Part shown: positions 1-8,781 of the stretch, one piece after another
Layout: the number at the start of each line of letters is the position of its first letter
How positions within the stretch are numbered: position 1 is the stretch's first letter
NCBI RefSeq assembly: GCF_003240585.1
Contig: NZ_PCDP01000038.1
Span: 310,001 to 374,000 of the forward strand
DNA from: Arminella tubonensis
Lineage (GTDB): Bacteria; Pseudomonadota; Alphaproteobacteria; Rhizobiales; Rhizobiaceae
DNA length: 64,000 bases
Direction: 5' to 3'
Translations under genes and position numbers: made by a program
The notes under the pieces: model-generated
What the model was told of the DNA's origin: nothing
What the model saw: the letters and a program-made list of their open reading frames with translations, nothing else
The model's database searches: none

Positions 1-601
1 TGTTGGTGACGACTTCCTTGTCGAAACGCGTTTCCAGCTCATGGGCCAGCCGCTCCAGGCCGCAGATGTAGCGCATCTCGAGAATGGCCGTCCGGATGGT
101 CATGTCCGACTTCGACAGGCGGATGCATTCCTCGACGGTGCGGGTGGCGTGGCCGACCTTGAAGCCCATGTCCCAGAGGACATAGAGGACGAATTCGACA
201 GCCTTGTGGGTGTCGTCCTCGGGCTTCGGCAGGAAGAGGAAGAGCAGGTCGATATCCGAACCGGGCGCCAGCGTATCACGGCCATAGCCGCCGACCGCGG
301 TGATCGCGAACTTGTCTTTCTGCCTTGGAAAAATGTGCTGGACGGCGAAGTCGTAGAGAACGGTGATCAGCTGGTCCTGCAGCCAGGAAATCCTATAGGC
401 GCATCGAAGGCCACTTCCGTCCTCGAAGAGCAGTGCCTTGGCCTTTTCGCGACCATCCTGGCTTGCCTTCTTCAAGACAGCCAGCAACGCGTTGCGCAAC
501 TCGTCCTTCCTGGCACCGTAGTGCTCGACGAGCGCTTCGCATTCCGCCCTGAGCGCGGCGACATCGAGGATGTCGGAGAAATCGGTATCGTTCGTCGCCA
601 T
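1..601 (-). CDS. glnD: PII uridylyltransferase/uridylyl-removing enzyme GlnD, N-terminal part (cut by window edge)
   Basis: Partial gene; about 200 N-terminal residues are visible and the rest lies left of the window. Translation shows the nucleotidyltransferase motif GGYGRDTLAPGSDIDLLF, where the GS-x-D-x-D carboxylates bind metal. GlnD uridylylates and deuridylylates PII proteins in response to glutamine and is the primary cytoplasmic nitrogen sensor. The start is placed at the ATG giving MATNDTDFSDILDV. An in-frame ATG at 670 adds 23 residues and has a fair AAGGG ribosome site, so the true start is open. It lies downstream of mutS and a small gene on the same strand. Confidence 0.93.
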   Translation of the reverse strand, partial: MATNDTDFSDILDVAALRAECEALVEHYGARKDELRNALLAVLKKASQDGREKAKALLFEDGSGLRCAYRISWLQDQLITVLYDFAVQHIFPRQKDKFAITAVGGYGRDTLAPGSDIDLLFLFLPKPEDDTHKAVEFVLYVLWDMGFKVGHATRTVEECIRLSKSDMTIRTAILEMRYICGLERLAHELETRFDKEVVTN

Positions 602-823
602 GCGGGGCCGACTTAGGTCCTGATCGTTGCCTGTGGCCGCTTGCTGGCGCACCTGTAGTTTCGTCTGCATGCGCTATAGCCCTTTTGCCCTGCAATTGAC
701 ACAGGCATAATATGAACCAGACCCTTTAAATTTGACGAAGGCGATGCCCCGATGCCCAAGGCCAACGGCCGCGATTTTGGCAATTGCCGGCGTGCCTGCC
801 GTATCGCTATCGGCAGAAGGATG

Positions 824-1111
824 TCAGGCAGTGACATCCGAAAGTTTCATGTCATTTATGTGATATAGGATCTGTCGCGACTGGGCGCCGATCTTCATCA
901 GCAGTTCGCGGTCGCATTCCCAATAACCAGCCTTCGATATCTTGGTGCTGATGTCGGAAATCTTGCCGCAGGCAATAACGATATCAAGAAGTCCGCGGGC
1001 GCTGTTCCATTCGACCACCTCGCTACCTTCGGCAGCCTTGTGCAAGGCTTCGATCGGCGAGAAGCGGTCGGAGAGGTTGCGCACCTCCATGAGAAGATTT
1101 TCGATATGCAT
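824..1111 (-). CDS. small conserved-looking hypothetical protein between mutS and glnD
   Basis: A 95-residue soluble protein with no signal peptide or membrane segment and no domain that I recognise. It is rich in Ile, Leu and charged residues and is predicted to be largely helical. An AGGA ribosome site lies 8 nt before the ATG. The gene starts only 24 bp after the mutS stop on the same strand, so cotranscription with mutS is likely. Function unknown. Confidence 0.6.
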   Translation of the reverse strand: MHIENLLMEVRNLSDRFSPIEALHKAAEGSEVVEWNSARGLLDIVIACGKISDISTKISKAGYWECDRELLMKIGAQSRQILYHINDMKLSDVTA

Positions 1112-1135
1112 CGTCGAAGTCCTGCGACGCCTGGA

Positions 1136-3877
1136 TTAACCGGCCTGATTGAGCTTTTTCTTCAGATCGTACAGCGCATCGAGTGCGGTGCGCGGTGTCA
1201 TGTCGTCGAGGTCCAGCGCCTTCAGCGCCTCCTCTACCTTCGAGGCTCCGCGCGAGCGAGTTGCCTCCTCGCGCCGGACCGCTACCTGGAAGAGCGGCAG
1301 ATCGTCGATCAGCTGGCTCGCCGGGTTCTTCCTGTCCGCATCTTCCAGCCGCGTCAGCACATCGCGAGCACGGGAGACGACCGAAGCCGGGAGACCTGCG
1401 AGCCGCGCCACCTGGATGCCGTATGACCTGTCCGCAGCACCGGGGCCGACTTCGTGCAGGAAGATGACCTCACCGTCCCATTCCTTCACCCGCATCGTGG
1501 CATTCGAAAGGCGTCTCAGCTTTTCTGATAGCACGGTCAGCTCGTGGAAATGGGTGGCGAAGAGCCCGCGGCAGCGATTGACCTCGTGGAGGTGCTCGAC
1601 GGACGCCCAGGCGATCGACAGGCCGTCGAAGGTGGCAGTGCCCCGACCGATTTCGTCGAGGATGACCAGCGACCGCTCGCTCGCCTGATTGAGGATGGCG
1701 GCTGTTTCGACCATTTCAACCATGAAGGTCGAACGACCGCGTGCCAGGTCGTCCGAGGCGCCGACCCTTGAAAACAGCCGGTCGACAATGCCGATGTGGG
1801 CGGATGACGCCGGCACGAACGAGCCCATCTGCGCCATGATGGCGATCAGCGCGTTCTGGCGGAGAAACGTCGATTTGCCGCCCATGTTCGGCCCGGTCAG
1901 GAGCCAGATGGCACCGTCCTTGCCGTCCTCGTGCGGAGACAAGTCACAATTGTTGGCGACGAAAGGCCCGGACGCCTGCCGGCGCAGCGCCTGCTCGACC
2001 ACGGGATGGCGACCGCCACCGATCGCGAACATCTTGCTGTCATCGACTGTCGGCCGGCAATAGGCCTGTTCCTCGGCCAGTAGCGCCAGCGAGGACGCGA
2101 CGTCGATGACGGCCAGCGCCCGCGCTCCAGCCTTGATGGCTTCTGCCTCGCCGACGACGGCCCTAACCATCCGATCGAAGGCCTCGAGCTCGATTGTCAG
2201 CGCCTGGTCGGCGGCGTTGGCGATGCGGCTTTCGAGGTCGGCAAGCTCGGTCGTGGTAAAACGCATGGCGTTGGCCATGGTCTGGCGATGGATGAAGCGG
2301 GCCTTTGCCTCCGCCGTGTCGGTCATCGGACCGGCATTTCCGGCCGTCACTTCGATGAAATAACCGAGCACATTGTTGTGCTTGATCTTCAGCGACTTGA
2401 TGCCGGTCTCGTCGGCATATTGAAGCTGGAGGCCGGCGATCACCCGCCTGGACTGATCGCGCAGCGCCCGGACCTCATCGAGTTCGGCATTTGCGCCCTG
2501 TCGCAGGAAGCCGCCGTCCCGCTTCAGCAGCGGCAATTCGTCGGCGAGCATGGCGCCGAGCATGCTTTCGAGTTCGGCTGGCAGAGCGGCAAGCCCCGAA
2601 AGCGCATCGACCAACTCTGTCGGCAGCAAGGCGCGTGAGAGGAAATCCGCAACCGAACAAGCAGCGGCGAGCCCTTGGCGTATCGCCCAGAGGTCGCGCG
2701 GCCCACCACGATCGAGCGCAAGCCGGGACAATGCGCGCGGCATATCGGAGACATGCTTCAGCGCATCGCGCAGGTCGCCGCAAAGCGAAGGCTCCTCCAG
2801 GAGGAAGCCGATCGAATCCAGCCGCTGGTTGATGCGGTCAGGGTCGGTCAGCGGCGACATCAGGCGCTCGGCAAGCAAGCGCGCGCCGCCGCCGGTCACG
2901 GTGCGATCGATCGCCTTCAGCAGCGAGCCGTTGCGATCACCGGACAGCGTGCGGGCGAGTTCGAGATTGCCGCGTGTCGCGGGATCGATGAACAGGGTCG
3001 AGGCACCACTTTCCCGCTCGGGCAGGCCCAGCGGCGGGCGCTCGGCAAACTGCGTCTTCTCGACATAGGCGACGGCTGCCGCCGCCGCAGCAAGCTCTGC
3101 TCGCGAAAAGGTGCCGAAGCCATCGAGCGTCGCGACGCCGAAGTAGCGGGTGATGCGGCCCTCGGCGCTGGCGCTGTCGAAGAGCACGGCCGGCTGCGGG
3201 ACGGCGGTGCGGCCCAGCACGTCGAAAACCGGCTTCAAGTCCGGATCGTAGAACATCGTGTCGGGGACGATCAGTTCGCTCGGATCGATCCTGAGGATAT
3301 CGGCGAGCAGCCGCGACGTTTCCGTTTCGGCCAGTCGGAAGACGCCCGTCGAGATATCTATCCAGGCAAGCGCCAGCTGCGGCTCCGAGGTGCCGCGGAT
3401 ACGCGTCAGAGCCATCAGATAATTGGATTCCGAGGGCGAAAGGAGCTTTTCCTCGGTAATCGTGCCTGGGGTGACAAGGCGGACGACATCGCGCTTGACG
3501 ACGGATTTCGACCCGCGCTTCCTGGCCTCGGCCGGATCCTCGATCTGCTCGCAGACGGCGACGCGGAAGCCTAGCGAGATCAGCTTCTGAAGATAATCGT
3601 CGGCCGCGTGGACCGGCACGCCGCACATTCGGATATCCTGGCCCATGTGCTGGCCGCGCTTGGTCAGCGTGATCCCGAGTGCGCGGGAGGCATCGACGGC
3701 ATCCTCGAAGAACAGCTCGTAGAAATCTCCCATGCGGTAGAACAGCAGCGAACCGGGATTGTTCGCCTTGATCTCGATATACTGCTCCATCATCGGCGTC
3801 GCCGACGCGCGGCTTTCGTCGGAAGCTAGCTCGGCTGCCGAGAAAGCATCGATGCTGGTGACAATTCGTTCGTTCAC
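1136..3877 (-). CDS. mutS: DNA mismatch repair protein MutS
   Basis: MutS recognises base mismatches and small loops and recruits MutL in an ATP-dependent way. The mismatch-binding domain has the Phe-x-Glu motif in the stretch FYRMGDFYELFFEDA. The C-terminal ABC-type ATPase has Walker A (TGPNMGGKST) and Walker B (VILDEIGRGTATFDG). The frame is open to a GTG at 3970, but family proteins begin shortly before the ELAS-ESRASATPMMEQY segment, so I prefer the GTG at 3877 (913 residues); neither start has a clear Shine-Dalgarno. A small gene and glnD follow on the same strand. Confidence 0.95.
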   Translation of the reverse strand: MNERIVTSIDAFSAAELASDESRASATPMMEQYIEIKANNPGSLLFYRMGDFYELFFEDAVDASRALGITLTKRGQHMGQDIRMCGVPVHAADDYLQKLISLGFRVAVCEQIEDPAEARKRGSKSVVKRDVVRLVTPGTITEEKLLSPSESNYLMALTRIRGTSEPQLALAWIDISTGVFRLAETETSRLLADILRIDPSELIVPDTMFYDPDLKPVFDVLGRTAVPQPAVLFDSASAEGRITRYFGVATLDGFGTFSRAELAAAAAAVAYVEKTQFAERPPLGLPERESGASTLFIDPATRGNLELARTLSGDRNGSLLKAIDRTVTGGGARLLAERLMSPLTDPDRINQRLDSIGFLLEEPSLCGDLRDALKHVSDMPRALSRLALDRGGPRDLWAIRQGLAAACSVADFLSRALLPTELVDALSGLAALPAELESMLGAMLADELPLLKRDGGFLRQGANAELDEVRALRDQSRRVIAGLQLQYADETGIKSLKIKHNNVLGYFIEVTAGNAGPMTDTAEAKARFIHRQTMANAMRFTTTELADLESRIANAADQALTIELEAFDRMVRAVVGEAEAIKAGARALAVIDVASSLALLAEEQAYCRPTVDDSKMFAIGGGRHPVVEQALRRQASGPFVANNCDLSPHEDGKDGAIWLLTGPNMGGKSTFLRQNALIAIMAQMGSFVPASSAHIGIVDRLFSRVGASDDLARGRSTFMVEMVETAAILNQASERSLVILDEIGRGTATFDGLSIAWASVEHLHEVNRCRGLFATHFHELTVLSEKLRRLSNATMRVKEWDGEVIFLHEVGPGAADRSYGIQVARLAGLPASVVSRARDVLTRLEDADRKNPASQLIDDLPLFQVAVRREEATRSRGASKVEEALKALDLDDMTPRTALDALYDLKKKLNQAG

Positions 3878-4016
3878 GGAGGTGCTGTTTTTCCCAAAAT
3901 GAGATGTCACCCTATCCGTGACCGCCCATTGAAGACAACAGCAATCCGAAACACGGAGCGTGTCGCCCACAAGAGGTTTGGCGTCCGCCTTCAGCGAAGG
4001 TGGGACGCCATCTCAC

Positions 4017-4895
4017 TTAACTTGCGAAGCGGCCCGCATCGGCTCCGTAATAGTTTACGTAGCGGTCGGAGATGCTGGCGATCGGCAACACGATCAGCAC
4101 ATCGGTCGTGTTGAAGGCATGATCCACCACGGCGCTGCCGCTTACCATCGCGCCAAGGCGAAGATACCCCTTGATCAGCGGCGGCAGCGTCATCAGCGCC
4201 TTGCGCGCATTGATGGCTTCGGTTGGCATCAGGTCCATCGTGCGCGCCAGCGACGGCAGGGCTTCAACAGCCCATTCATCCTTGGCGCGGACGTTGTGGT
4301 AGAGGAACGATAGCGCCAGCGCATGCTGCTCCGGAAGGACGCCGGAGAAGGAGGCGCAGCCGAACATGGCGCCCATTCCGTGCTTCAGCGCGTAGGCCCA
4401 GTTTCCCTGCCAGAGCAGTTCAACGGTGCGCTTGGTGCGGTAGGCGGGCAGCACGCACGAGCGGCCGAGCTCCATGAAACGCTTGTCGGGATGGCGCGCC
4501 AGAAGCGCGTCGGTGGCAAATTCGGAGGCCGAATAGAACCCGCCGTTAGCCATCGCGACTTCCTGCCGAAGAAGGCGGTAGGTCCCGACAATCTGCTCCT
4601 CGGTATCGCCTTCGATCGAGCGATCGAGCACCAGCAAATGGTCGCAGATCGCATCATAGCTATCGACGTCGCGCTGGCGGCGCATGGCGTCCGGCGGCAA
4701 TTGGGCCTTCATTTCCTCGACGAACACACGATAACGCACAGCCTGTGCGGCATCGATCTCGCGCTCGGTTCTAGCGAGGCGAGTTTCAAGATTGCCGATA
4801 CGGCCAAAGACGTCGCCGGTCACCGGCACGCTCGATTTATTAGATGTCTGAACGGTCTCGCCCTGAGCTTCGCGATTTAACATTTCGATGGACAT
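4017..4895 (-). CDS. olsB: L-ornithine N(alpha)-acyltransferase OlsB (ornithine lipid synthesis)
   Basis: OlsB transfers a 3-hydroxyacyl group from acyl carrier protein to the alpha-amino group of ornithine to make lyso-ornithine lipid, the first step to ornithine lipids in the rhizobial envelope. At 292 residues it is close to the length I recall for rhizobial OlsB. The GNAT-like core shows QAVRYRVFVEEM near residue 50, the acidic DVDSYDAICDHLLV segment and the ELGRSCVLPAYR stretch, all typical. The partner OlsA is not in this window. In rhizobia olsB is often phosphate-regulated, but the upstream region shows only a weak Pho-box-like sequence. Confidence 0.9.
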   Translation of the reverse strand: MSIEMLNREAQGETVQTSNKSSVPVTGDVFGRIGNLETRLARTEREIDAAQAVRYRVFVEEMKAQLPPDAMRRQRDVDSYDAICDHLLVLDRSIEGDTEEQIVGTYRLLRQEVAMANGGFYSASEFATDALLARHPDKRFMELGRSCVLPAYRTKRTVELLWQGNWAYALKHGMGAMFGCASFSGVLPEQHALALSFLYHNVRAKDEWAVEALPSLARTMDLMPTEAINARKALMTLPPLIKGYLRLGAMVSGSAVVDHAFNTTDVLIVLPIASISDRYVNYYGADAGRFAS

Positions 4896-5037
4896 GGCGA
4901 CTCCCCTCTACGGGTTGAACTAACGCCATTAAGCAAATCTATACGACAAGAAAGTGACATGCTGCACCGCCAAACGCAAGAACCGTGCCTGCTTTATGTG
5001 ACAAAGAAAGCGTCGATTCAGTCAATTGAGTGCAGCT

Positions 5038-7371
5038 TCAATAGTGGCCGATGCGCTTGAATGTCAGGGCCGCCAGGGTCTGGACCTCGTTGATCAGACG
5101 CTGCGGATCGGCCGGTTTTGCCATCACCAGATTGGCCCCATTTAAAATGGCGTTGCGGCGGATTTCTTCGCGTCCGTCCGCCGTCAGCACGATTACCGGA
5201 ACGGGAGGCGAGCCGATGGCGCGCTCATGCGTTCGAAGCCGGGCCAGCATATCCAGTCCATCGCCGCCCGGCATCGAAAGGTCGGTCACGATGATGTCGG
5301 GTCGACTTTCGCCGGTTGCCCAGGCGCGGTCGAGCACGCTTTCGAAATCCGCGACCGTGTGAACGTGATGACCGGCCTTCGTCAGCGTGGCACGCACGAG
5401 CATGGCATTGACCGGATCATCTTCCGCAAGAAGCACCTGGAGCCCGGTAACAGCCGCGACCGTCGGCAGCGCTGATAAGTCGAAGCCGGGTGGGGTCTCG
5501 TTGATTGCCTCGCGCTTTTCCATGCCGCGCATTCGGCCACGCAACACATCGATCAAGGATTGCTCGCGCAGCGGACGGATAAGCCAGGCATCGAAGATAT
5601 CCAGCGGGCGGGCGCTGCGTTCTTCCGGATTGACGAGAAAGATCTTGCGCAGACCTGGGGCAACCTTTTCCAGCCGATCAGCGAATTCGCGGATGTATTG
5701 CGGCGCCATGCGGTGATCGACGATGACGTCGGTCGGCTTGTCGCCGCCGTCCAGCAACTCGGGCGCGAAACTGCCGCCGTCGCCGGGCTCAAGCAGGCTG
5801 CAAGTGCCGCCAAGTGTGCGGATCGTATCCGATATGGCAGTGCTGGCAGCGCCTGGGGGCGCAAGCAGCAGCACACGCGTATCTTTCAGCATACTGCCGC
5901 GCGCATTCTGCTCGCCGTTGCCTTCCGAGATATGGACGGGGAAGCGGATGGTAAACTCGCTGCCAGTGCCAAGCGTGCTCGCCACGCTCATCGAACCGCC
6001 GAATTGCTGCATGATGCGGGCGGAGATCGCAAGGCCAAGACCGGTACCTTCGCTCTTTTCAATGACGCTGCCGGCCTGCTCGAATTCCCCGAAGATTCGC
6101 GCCTGCTCTTCCTCGGTCATGCCGGGACCGCTGTCCCTCACCGTGATAACGAGGTCGCCGCCTTCGATGCCTGCGCGAATGAAGACGCCGCCAGTCTGCG
6201 TAAACTTCACGGCATTGCCAATGATATTGAAGAGCACCTGGCGCAATCGGGCCGGATCGAAATCCATCGGCTCGGGGACCTCGGCAGAAACGGTCGCGCC
6301 GATCTCGATACCCTTTTCGTGGGCGCGATGAGCGAGCATCTCCACGACACTCTCAAGCAATCGGCGGAGGGATTCCGAGCGTGGGTGAAGCTCGAAGCGG
6401 CCGACCTCCATCGTGGAGAAATCCAGTAGATCCTCGACAAGCTGGACCAGCGCATTGCCAGACTGGCGAATGCCGGTCAGGTAGTTGGCCTGCTCGAGCG
6501 TCATGCGCGTCTGCGTCAACAGATGGCTCATCCCGAGGATGCCCGACAGCGGCGTGCGGATTTCGTGGCTGACGGTGGCAAGCAGGCGCGACTTGGCGGC
6601 GCTGCTGTATTCGGCCTTCATCCTCGCTTCCTCGCGGATTCGGGCGGCAATCCGTTCGGCGGTGACCTCGCGCGCTATGCTTTGCATCATCAGCTTCCCG
6701 GAAGTCGGGTCGCGGCTGGTCACATCGTGCCAGACGAAGATGCGCTGGCCCTCAGGCGTCGACAGCTCGACGTCGTAGCAATTCGGCTCCATGCCTGGCC
6801 GGAATGCAAGACCGATTTCTTCGCAGGTCATGCCTTCCGGACGCATCTTTCCCGTCAGTTTCCTGAAGGTGGCATTGGCGCGAACAATCCGTCGGTTGAG
6901 GCCGCGTGTCACTGCGATGTCGCCAAGCGCGTCGTGCACGGTCGCAAGCAGGCTGGCGTTCTCGTCACGCTCCCATTGCCTGTCGTGCAGGTGCTCATTG
7001 CCGGTCGCCTCGAGCGCAGGCACCCTCACGAAGGTCGGACGCCACTTGCGGGCAAGCTCGACAACAGCGATCGCCAAGGCGACGAAGCCAAGCAGGGCAG
7101 CGAGTGCGAGGGGACCTCCGGCATAGCCGACGGCGAACATCACCACGCCGACAATGAAACCACCGCCACCGAGCCACTTGCGATGAAGACGCTCTGAAAA
7201 CCGCAGCGGCTGGGGTGTTGCGGAAAACGTTTGATCACTTTGCGCCTGCGGCCTTTCGGGGGCGCGCGTGGTCGGCTTCGTTTCAGTTGTCGTCGCATGA
7301 GGTTTGAGCGCGCCATTTGAGATGGCGGACGAAAGCCGTTCCTGCAGGTGCGACAGAGTGCTCATGTGCAT
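5038..7371 (-). CDS. membrane-anchored hybrid sensor histidine kinase
   Basis: 777 residues. Two hydrophobic stretches at about 70-105 anchor the protein in the inner membrane, followed by a PAS-like segment (about 145-235), a HisKA domain with phospho-acceptor His269 in LATVSHEIRTPLSG, and an HATPase domain with G boxes DSGPGMTEEE and GTGLGLAIS. A receiver-like domain follows (MLKDTRVLLLAPPG onward) that lacks the acidic pocket. A complete receiver at the C-terminus has the acceptor Asp in DIIVTDLSMPG. An internal ATG at codon 3 is an alternative start. No cognate response regulator is adjacent, so the partner and signal are unknown. Confidence 0.88.
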   Translation of the reverse strand: MHMSTLSHLQERLSSAISNGALKPHATTTETKPTTRAPERPQAQSDQTFSATPQPLRFSERLHRKWLGGGGFIVGVVMFAVGYAGGPLALAALLGFVALAIAVVELARKWRPTFVRVPALEATGNEHLHDRQWERDENASLLATVHDALGDIAVTRGLNRRIVRANATFRKLTGKMRPEGMTCEEIGLAFRPGMEPNCYDVELSTPEGQRIFVWHDVTSRDPTSGKLMMQSIAREVTAERIAARIREEARMKAEYSSAAKSRLLATVSHEIRTPLSGILGMSHLLTQTRMTLEQANYLTGIRQSGNALVQLVEDLLDFSTMEVGRFELHPRSESLRRLLESVVEMLAHRAHEKGIEIGATVSAEVPEPMDFDPARLRQVLFNIIGNAVKFTQTGGVFIRAGIEGGDLVITVRDSGPGMTEEEQARIFGEFEQAGSVIEKSEGTGLGLAISARIMQQFGGSMSVASTLGTGSEFTIRFPVHISEGNGEQNARGSMLKDTRVLLLAPPGAASTAISDTIRTLGGTCSLLEPGDGGSFAPELLDGGDKPTDVIVDHRMAPQYIREFADRLEKVAPGLRKIFLVNPEERSARPLDIFDAWLIRPLREQSLIDVLRGRMRGMEKREAINETPPGFDLSALPTVAAVTGLQVLLAEDDPVNAMLVRATLTKAGHHVHTVADFESVLDRAWATGESRPDIIVTDLSMPGGDGLDMLARLRTHERAIGSPPVPVIVLTADGREEIRRNAILNGANLVMAKPADPQRLINEVQTLAALTFKRIGHY

Positions 7372-7420
7372 TTGCTAACACGATCATCGTTCCAAATGCC
7401 TAACGGAGAATCATAAGATT

Positions 7421-7924
7421 TTAGGCTTTTGCCTTTTTTGGCAGGAGCAATTCGTCCAGAATAACTGCCGCCGCGCCAACGGTAATGAAGCTGTCAGCAA
7501 GGTTGAACACGGCAAAAGACCATGTCTCGGTATGAAACAGGATGTAGTCGATCACGTGACCGTAGAGAAACCTATCGACCAGATTGCCGAGTGCCCCAGC
7601 AATAATCAGCGCGAAGCCGAGATGGGCAAGCCAGCGATCCTCTTCCGATCGACGCCACAGCCACAATACGAAGACGACGATGACAAGGCGCATACCAACG
7701 ATCAGCCAGCCATCCATGCCTGACAGCATGGAGAAGGCGACGCCAACATTGTACGTGCGGTAGAGCGCGAGCATCGGGACGACCGGCACGGCTTCCTGCA
7801 ATGGCAGAAAGCGATCGACCGCGGTCTTGACGATCTGGTCGAGGATCACCGCGAGAGCGATAAAGATCAGGATCGGCAGCGGCCTGGAAAAGAGTGCTGG
7901 CTTTGAAGGCATGGAAACAGTCAT
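7421..7924 (-). CDS. lspA: lipoprotein signal peptidase (signal peptidase II)
   Basis: Aspartic protease of the inner membrane that cleaves the signal peptide of diacylglyceryl-modified prolipoproteins. 167 residues with four hydrophobic segments. The two catalytic aspartates are visible: D117 in GALGNLVDRF and D144 in FNLADSFI. The conserved NVGVAFS motif lies at 59-65. Its ATG overlaps the stop codon of the upstream RNA methyltransferase by 4 bp, so the two are translationally coupled. Confidence 0.95.
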   Translation of the reverse strand: MTVSMPSKPALFSRPLPILIFIALAVILDQIVKTAVDRFLPLQEAVPVVPMLALYRTYNVGVAFSMLSGMDGWLIVGMRLVIVVFVLWLWRRSEEDRWLAHLGFALIIAGALGNLVDRFLYGHVIDYILFHTETWSFAVFNLADSFITVGAAAVILDELLLPKKAKA

Positions 7925-8781
7925 CGGGTCTCGCTTAGCGTCAGAACGTGGCGACGGGCTTCGAAGAGCATCACGGCGGTGGCGACTGCCAGATTGAGGC
8001 TGTCGGCGCGACCTGCCTGCGGTATGCGCGCAAGCGCATCTGCCTGGGTTGCCAGAGCGTCCGGCAAGCCGGACTGCTCGTTGCCCATCAGCAGAACGAC
8101 AGGCTTCCTCTTGTAATCGATCGTCCGATAGTCGACGGCGCCGGCAAGGTGCGTGGCGACGACCGAAACGCCGACGGTCTTTTTCCAGGCAAGAAACTCT
8201 TCCTGCGTGGCCTTTGCGACCGGCACGGCGAAGACGGACCCCATTGTCGCCCGCACGGTTTCAATCGAGAACGGATCCGTTGCGTCGCCGACGAGGATCA
8301 CGCCCGATGCGCCCGCCGCGTCGCAGGTCCGGATGATGGTTCCGAGATTGCCCGGATCGCGGACGCGGTCCAGCGCAACCCAGGTCTCTCCGTCCCTGGG
8401 GCGGATGTCCTTGAGAGGCTTCCAGCGCTGGTCGAAGACGCCGACGACCATCTGAGGATTGTCGCGGCGGGTTATCGAGACCAGCACCTTTTCATTGACC
8501 TCGAGCACAAGACCGCCTGAGGCGACAGTCCTTGCGGCCATCTGCTCGACCAGCGGCTTGCTCTTGGCAGTCTTGGCATAGACCAGCGTGCGGATGGTCC
8601 AGCCGAGCTCGAGCGCATCGATGACGAGCTTCAGCCCTTCCGCAATGAACGTGCCGGTTTCCTCGCGCGACTTCTTCTGCGTCAGCGCCTTGATATCCTT
8701 GATGATCGGGTTGGCAAGAGAGGTGATTTCCTTCACCTGCCCGACCTTGCGGGGGCCGCCTTCGCGGTGGTCATTGTTCAT
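7921..8781 (-). CDS. TrmH/SpoU-family RNA 2'-O-methyltransferase
   Basis: 286 residues. An N-terminal substrate-binding domain is followed by a SPOUT methyltransferase domain with the three family motifs: LDRVRDPGNLGTIIRT, VVLLMGNEQSGL and IPQAGRADSLNLAVATAV. Likely role: 2'-O-ribose methylation of rRNA or tRNA using S-adenosylmethionine; the exact nucleotide cannot be read from sequence. The start is the ATG of MNNDHREGG, which overlaps the stop of the preceding methyltransferase gene by ATGA; the frame stays open far upstream but that part is the shadow of the neighbour. Confidence 0.9.
   Translation of the reverse strand: MNNDHREGGPRKVGQVKEITSLANPIIKDIKALTQKKSREETGTFIAEGLKLVIDALELGWTIRTLVYAKTAKSKPLVEQMAARTVASGGLVLEVNEKVLVSITRRDNPQMVVGVFDQRWKPLKDIRPRDGETWVALDRVRDPGNLGTIIRTCDAAGASGVILVGDATDPFSIETVRATMGSVFAVPVAKATQEEFLAWKKTVGVSVVATHLAGAVDYRTIDYKRKPVVLLMGNEQSGLPDALATQADALARIPQAGRADSLNLAVATAVMLFEARRHVLTLSETR

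Noticed and set aside
599..695. Upstream in-frame ATG at 670 as the start of glnD.
   Set aside because: The extra residues (MQTKLQVRQQAATGND...) do not look like GlnD. It has a fair ribosome site, so I mention it but do not choose it.
4896..5037. A Pho-box-like sequence upstream of olsB (TTGTCACATAAAGCAGGC on the minus strand).
   Set aside because: Only one half matches the CTGTCAT repeat; too weak to annotate.
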